Origin: Chitinophaga rupis | Lineage (GTDB): Bacteria; Bacteroidota; Bacteroidia; Chitinophagales; Chitinophagaceae | NCBI RefSeq assembly: GCF_900109685.1 | Contig: NZ_FOBB01000001.1 | Span: forward strand, 1,364,001-1,428,000 | DNA length: 64,000 nt | Direction: 5' to 3' | Shown here: positions 60,770 through 64,000 of the stretch, piece after piece | How positions within the stretch are numbered: position 1 is the first letter of the stretch | How the letters are laid out: each line of letters begins with the position of its first letter | The notes under the pieces: model-generated | What the model saw: the letters and a program-made list of their open reading frames with translations, nothing else | What the model was told of the DNA's origin: nothing | Databases searched by the model: none | Program-made: the position numbers and the translations under genes

Positions 60770-61255
60770 ATGAAGAAACTACTAATGGCCTGTTGCTTGC
60801 TGGCAGGCGTCTTCCTTTTTGCCTGCAAACCCAATGACTCCAAACTGCAGCAGGCGGTAAATGAAAAACTGATGGCTACCCCCGGCGTAAGCGCCACCGT
60901 AAAGGATGGGGTAGTAACCCTGAATGGCGAAGTAACCGATGATACCGCCAAACAAACGGCGGAAGATGCCGCCAAAAATGTAAAAGGTGTAAAATCGGTA
61001 ACGAACAATATTACCGTACAGGTGCCGGTGCCTGAGCCCACCCCGTCGCCGGTAACCATTAACCCGGATGAGGTGTTAAAGAACACATTGGACTCCACCT
61101 ACAAAGCAGCTGGTTATTCCGGTGTAACCGTTTCCGTTATGAACGGTGAAGTAACGCTGGAAGGTAAAGCAAAGAAGAGTGACCTGCGCAAGATCATGCA
61201 GGCTGCCCAGGAAGCCAAACCTAAAAAAGTGAACAACAAACTCACCTTGCAATAA
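60770..61255 (+). CDS. BON-domain lipoprotein
   Basis: A 161-residue lipoprotein (lipobox LFAC, Cys19) with two BON domains: residues 24-85 (ATVKDGVVTLNGEVTDDTAKQ) and 100-160 (VTVSVMNGEVTLEGKAKKSD). Such OsmY-like proteins sit in the periplasm or at the outer membrane and respond to osmotic or envelope stress by binding phospholipid surfaces. The next gene, 19 bases on, is a Kbp-like BON+LysM protein; the two probably form an operon. Confidence 0.85.
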   Translation: MKKLLMACCLLAGVFLFACKPNDSKLQQAVNEKLMATPGVSATVKDGVVTLNGEVTDDTAKQTAEDAAKNVKGVKSVTNNITVQVPVPEPTPSPVTINPDEVLKNTLDSTYKAAGYSGVTVSVMNGEVTLEGKAKKSDLRKIMQAAQEAKPKKVNNKLTLQ

Positions 61256-61274
61256 CCATCAAAACTTTACAGCC

Positions 61275-61658
61275 ATGGGCTTACAGGACAAATATAAACA
61301 GCTGGTAGACCAGGCTAACAGCGCCGGTATCAGCAACCTGCAGGTAACAGAGCAGGATAATGTACTGTACATAAACGGTACTGCACCTTCTGCACAGGTG
61401 AAAGATCAGTTGTGGGATACATATGAAAAGCTGGATCCTGAAATGCGCTCTGCGGATGTGGTTATGAACATCAGCCTTGCAGAAGGAGCCGCTTCCAGCG
61501 AGCAGGTATATGAAGTGAAATCGGGCGATAGCCTGAGCAAGATCGCCAAAAATTATCCCGGGGTAAGCTGGAAAGATATTTTTGAGGCTAATAAAGACCA
61601 GATCAAGGATCCAAACCTGATACACCCGGGTCAAAAGCTGAAGATACCGGCTGTTTAA
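61275..61658 (+). CDS. BON + LysM protein (Kbp/YgaU-like)
   Basis: A 127-residue cytoplasmic-looking protein (no signal peptide) with an N-terminal BON-like domain (residues 5-70, ISNLQVTEQDNVLYINGTAP) and a C-terminal LysM domain (77-125, YEVKSGDSLSKIAKNYPGVS with NLIHPGQKLKIPAV). The pair and the MGL start closely follow E. coli Kbp/YgaU, a potassium-binding protein, so a K+-related or osmotic role is possible. Its stop codon lies in a TTAA shared with the stop of the convergent LpxL-like gene. Confidence 0.85.
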   Translation: MGLQDKYKQLVDQANSAGISNLQVTEQDNVLYINGTAPSAQVKDQLWDTYEKLDPEMRSADVVMNISLAEGAASSEQVYEVKSGDSLSKIAKNYPGVSWKDIFEANKDQIKDPNLIHPGQKLKIPAV

Positions 61659-62515
61659 TTCCCTTTCCACTCATGCTTCCAGCGTTTGTGGCTCCATACC
61701 CAAACTTCTGGTTGCTCGCGGATGTTTTTTTCCAGGAACTGTACAAATGCTTCGGTGATCTTACCCTCCGGTACTTCCAGCGGGTTTTCAAACACGAGGC
61801 TTAGCTTTGCTTTGTAATAACCGCGCTTTACTTTCCTGATATCTGCAAATACCACCGGTATATTATTGCGGCGGGCGCTCATTTCAGGGCCTTTGTAAAA
61901 GGCGGTCATTTTATTGAGGAAGGGGAACCAGTAACAGCGGCGCGGATCACCGGGGTTCTGATCCGCCACCAGAGCTATCAGGTATTGTTTGTGCAGCCAG
62001 GGAGCCATGGCGTTACGGATGTCGTTAGCCGGCAGCAGCGTGCTGCCGGACCTTTCCCGGAAGTGCCGGAAAAACCGATCAACTGCCTTATTGGTAATAG
62101 GCATGTACACCACCAGGAAGGGGAAACGTACGCCCTGTATGCAAAACAGGTTAGCCCATTCCCAGTTAAAATTATGGCCCAGGTGCAGCTGGCAGCTTTT
62201 ACCTTGCTCATACAGCTGTTGTAATACGGTAAGGTCGCAGTCAAAGCGGCGGCGCAGCTGTTTAGGACTTATGGTCAGCAGCTTGATGGTTTCCACCATC
62301 ATATCCGTAAGATTGCGGTAGTATTTGCGGGTAAGCCGTTTTATTTCCCTGGGGCTTTTATCCGGGAAAGCCTGTACCAGGTTGGCATGCACTACGGCGC
62401 GGCGATAGCCGGCTATGTGGTACACTACCAGGTACAATACATCACTTACCCCATACAGCAGCCACAGGGGCAGCAGTGAAATAGCGTAAGCAAATATCAG
62501 CAACAGGTAATACAT
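61655..62515 (-). CDS. LpxL/HtrB-type lysophospholipid acyltransferase
   Basis: A 286-residue membrane acyltransferase of the lipid A (LpxL/HtrB) family. An N-terminal helix is followed by the catalytic HX4E motif (HNFNWE in LGHNFNWEWAN), and later come the NPGDP-like VADQNPGDPRRCYWFPFL and RRNNIPVVFADIRK segments. It adds a secondary acyl chain to Kdo2-lipid A or a related lipid. The start at ATG 62515 gives MYYLLLIFAYAISL. It lies 16 bases downstream of nadB on the same strand, and its stop overlaps that of the Kbp-like gene. Confidence 0.9.
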   Translation of the reverse strand: MYYLLLIFAYAISLLPLWLLYGVSDVLYLVVYHIAGYRRAVVHANLVQAFPDKSPREIKRLTRKYYRNLTDMMVETIKLLTISPKQLRRRFDCDLTVLQQLYEQGKSCQLHLGHNFNWEWANLFCIQGVRFPFLVVYMPITNKAVDRFFRHFRERSGSTLLPANDIRNAMAPWLHKQYLIALVADQNPGDPRRCYWFPFLNKMTAFYKGPEMSARRNNIPVVFADIRKVKRGYYKAKLSLVFENPLEVPEGKITEAFVQFLEKNIREQPEVWVWSHKRWKHEWKGN

Positions 62516-62531
62516 GAGGCGCAAAGGTACG

Positions 62532-64000
62532 TTACAACACAATATTCTGTACCAGCGCTGCCTTATACGGGTAATCAGTATTATAATGCAGGCCGCGGCT
62601 TTCTTTACGGAAATCAGCCGCTTTCACGATCAGGTAGCCTACGGTGATCAGGTTACGCAGCTCGCATAGCTGGGGTGAGACTTCTGTTTTCTGGTACAGC
62701 GCTTCCGTTTCCTCGTGCAAAATATCCAGGCGGCGTGAGGCGCGCTGCAAACGTTCGTTGGTACGCACAATACCCACGTAGTCACTCATGATCTGCTTTA
62801 ATTCCTTGAGGCTTTGCGTAATCAGGATCATTTCACGGGGGGCGGTGGTACCGGCTGCATTCCAGTCTGGCACATCCTCTTTAAAGGCGGTATAGCTTAT
62901 TTTCTTCACCGCATCCTGGTAACAGCGGTGGGCAAATACCATGGCTTCCAGCAGGGAGTTGGAGGCCAGGCGGTTAGCGCCGTGCAGTCCGGTGCTGGCG
63001 CATTCGCCGCAGGCGTACAGGTTATTAATGGAGGTACGGCCCCACTCATTGGTTTTAATACCGCCGCAGCTGTAGTGCGCGGAAGGCGCAATGGGTATCA
63101 TATCCTTACGGATGTCTATACCTATGCTCAAACATTTTTCATAAATATTTGGAAAGTGGTGCACAAACTTCTCATGGTCCATATGCCGGCAATCCAGGTA
63201 TACATATTCAGTACCGGTTATTTTCATCTCACTGTCTATGGCCCGGGCCACAATGTCGCGCGGGGCCAGGGATAGGCGGTGGTCATACTTGTGCATGAAC
63301 TCCTCTCCGTGTATGTTGCGTAATATGCCGCCATCGCCACGCACGGCTTCCGTGATCAGGAAGGAGTTGTTAACCCCCGGCTGGTACAGCGCAGTAGGGT
63401 GGAACTGTATAAACTCCATATTCTCAATACGGCCTTTGGCGCGGTACACCATGGCCACACCATCGCCGGTAGCAATAGAGGGATTGGTGGTGCTGCGGTA
63501 CACCTGCCCGTTACCGCCGGTAGCCAGCAGGGTTACCCGGCTCAGGATCTTTTCGATCTGCTTGGTTTGCAGGTTTAGTACATATACGCCGTAACACTCA
63601 ATATCAGGGGTGCTTTTGGTAACAAGGTAGCCCAGGTGGTGCTGGGTAATTAGGTCAACCACAAAGCAGTGGGTGACCAGCTCTATGTTGGGTTTTTTAT
63701 GAATAGCGTTCAGCAGGGCCCTTTCAATTTCTTTGCCGGTAACATCTTTATGATGGATAACGCGGAACTCAGAGTGCCCGCCTTCCCGGCCCAGGGAGTA
63801 TTCACCATCGGGGTTTTTATCAAAGTTGGCGCCCCATTCAATAATTTCGTGTACCCGTTTCGGTCCCTCTTTCACTACTATCTCTACAATGTGCTGGTTA
63901 CACAGGCCATCGCCGGCAATAAGCGTATCTTCTATATGTTTTTCAAAGCTATCGTTCTCCAGGTCGTTCACCACGGCTACCCCGCCCTGCGCGTATTTGG
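62532..64000 (-). CDS. nadB: L-aspartate oxidase, 5' end outside window
   Basis: Oxidises L-aspartate to iminoaspartate with FAD, first step of NAD de novo synthesis. The frame is open to the right edge: the visible part starts at KYAQGGVAVVNDLEND and lacks roughly the first 50 residues, including the FAD-binding GxGxxG. Recognised by KDVTGKEIERALL, HYSCGGIKTNEWGRTS, GECASTGLHGANRLASNSLLE and the C-terminal helical part (RRLDILHEETEALYQ). No nadA or nadC is visible here; lpxL follows downstream. Confidence 0.93.
   Translation of the reverse strand, partial: KYAQGGVAVVNDLENDSFEKHIEDTLIAGDGLCNQHIVEIVVKEGPKRVHEIIEWGANFDKNPDGEYSLGREGGHSEFRVIHHKDVTGKEIERALLNAIHKKPNIELVTHCFVVDLITQHHLGYLVTKSTPDIECYGVYVLNLQTKQIEKILSRVTLLATGGNGQVYRSTTNPSIATGDGVAMVYRAKGRIENMEFIQFHPTALYQPGVNNSFLITEAVRGDGGILRNIHGEEFMHKYDHRLSLAPRDIVARAIDSEMKITGTEYVYLDCRHMDHEKFVHHFPNIYEKCLSIGIDIRKDMIPIAPSAHYSCGGIKTNEWGRTSINNLYACGECASTGLHGANRLASNSLLEAMVFAHRCYQDAVKKISYTAFKEDVPDWNAAGTTAPREMILITQSLKELKQIMSDYVGIVRTNERLQRASRRLDILHEETEALYQKTEVSPQLCELRNLITVGYLIVKAADFRKESRGLHYNTDYPYKAALVQNIVL

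Overview
The window is a 64 kb chromosomal stretch from a member of the Bacteroidota, most likely Chitinophagaceae (Chitinophaga or a relative). Four things point there. The order mutY-ssb-gldE-gldD is the gliding-gene neighbourhood of this phylum. IspG is the 650-residue plant-like long form. CarB stops before the allosteric domain. Many genes are preceded by TAnnTTTG -7 boxes, the Bacteroidota housekeeping promoter. Base composition looks even, near half GC in genes and AT-rich between them. No rRNA, tRNA, prophage, intact insertion sequence or CRISPR array was seen.

Layout. 0-5 kb: 3' part of a lipocalin-like lipoprotein, a LysR regulator, a small repeat-bearing secreted protein, ispG and an AraC regulator. 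5-14.5 kb: an RND efflux permease with its lipoprotein adaptor, peptide deformylase, a second AraC regulator, a batB/batC-like pair and a class D beta-lactamase. 15-19.7 kb: kbl, then an ECF sigma factor with an anti-sigma-like membrane protein carrying three copies of one domain, an outer-membrane barrel and a small lipoprotein. 19.8-28.5 kb: an M16 protease, a YkuD L,D-transpeptidase, an alpha/beta hydrolase, acs, a lipoprotein and a TPR protein.

28.5-31.4 kb is the most unusual part: about twelve degenerate ~60 bp direct repeats without coding capacity, a 96-residue unknown protein, a protein with two helix-turn-helix domains and a coiled coil, and an intact gene that resembles REP-associated (Y1/HUH) transposases but has lost both the HUH pair and the catalytic tyrosine. 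31.4-41.9 kb: a 5'-nucleotidase, a DeoR regulator with an MFS transporter, carB, a 1.1 kb gap with a possible gene remnant, comEC and purH. 42-44 kb: a second ECF sigma factor overlapping an anti-sigma-like membrane protein fused to an SGNH hydrolase with all its catalytic residues. 44-50.3 kb (minus strand): YqaE-like protein, lutB, DUF3109, gldD, gldE, ssb, mutY. 50.7-54 kb: HU, a TPR protein, a 31-residue basic protein and ribonuclease G. 54-64 kb: cupin, a YcbB-like L,D-transpeptidase, ridA, a short hydroxyacyl-CoA dehydrogenase-like protein, tsaB, an ArsR-type regulator next to an ETHE1-like dioxygenase with two rhodanese domains, a BON lipoprotein, a Kbp-like BON+LysM protein, an LpxL-like acyltransferase and the 3' part of nadB.

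Two features run through the window. Gene ends often carry short words repeated in both orientations (for example GTCCATGG, AACGCTGAATGC, TGCACATTTGC), forming hairpins of several families. Also, several -7 boxes lie only 4-7 bases before a start codon, which suggests leaderless or nearly leaderless mRNAs. All functions are assigned by reading motifs; no database search was run.
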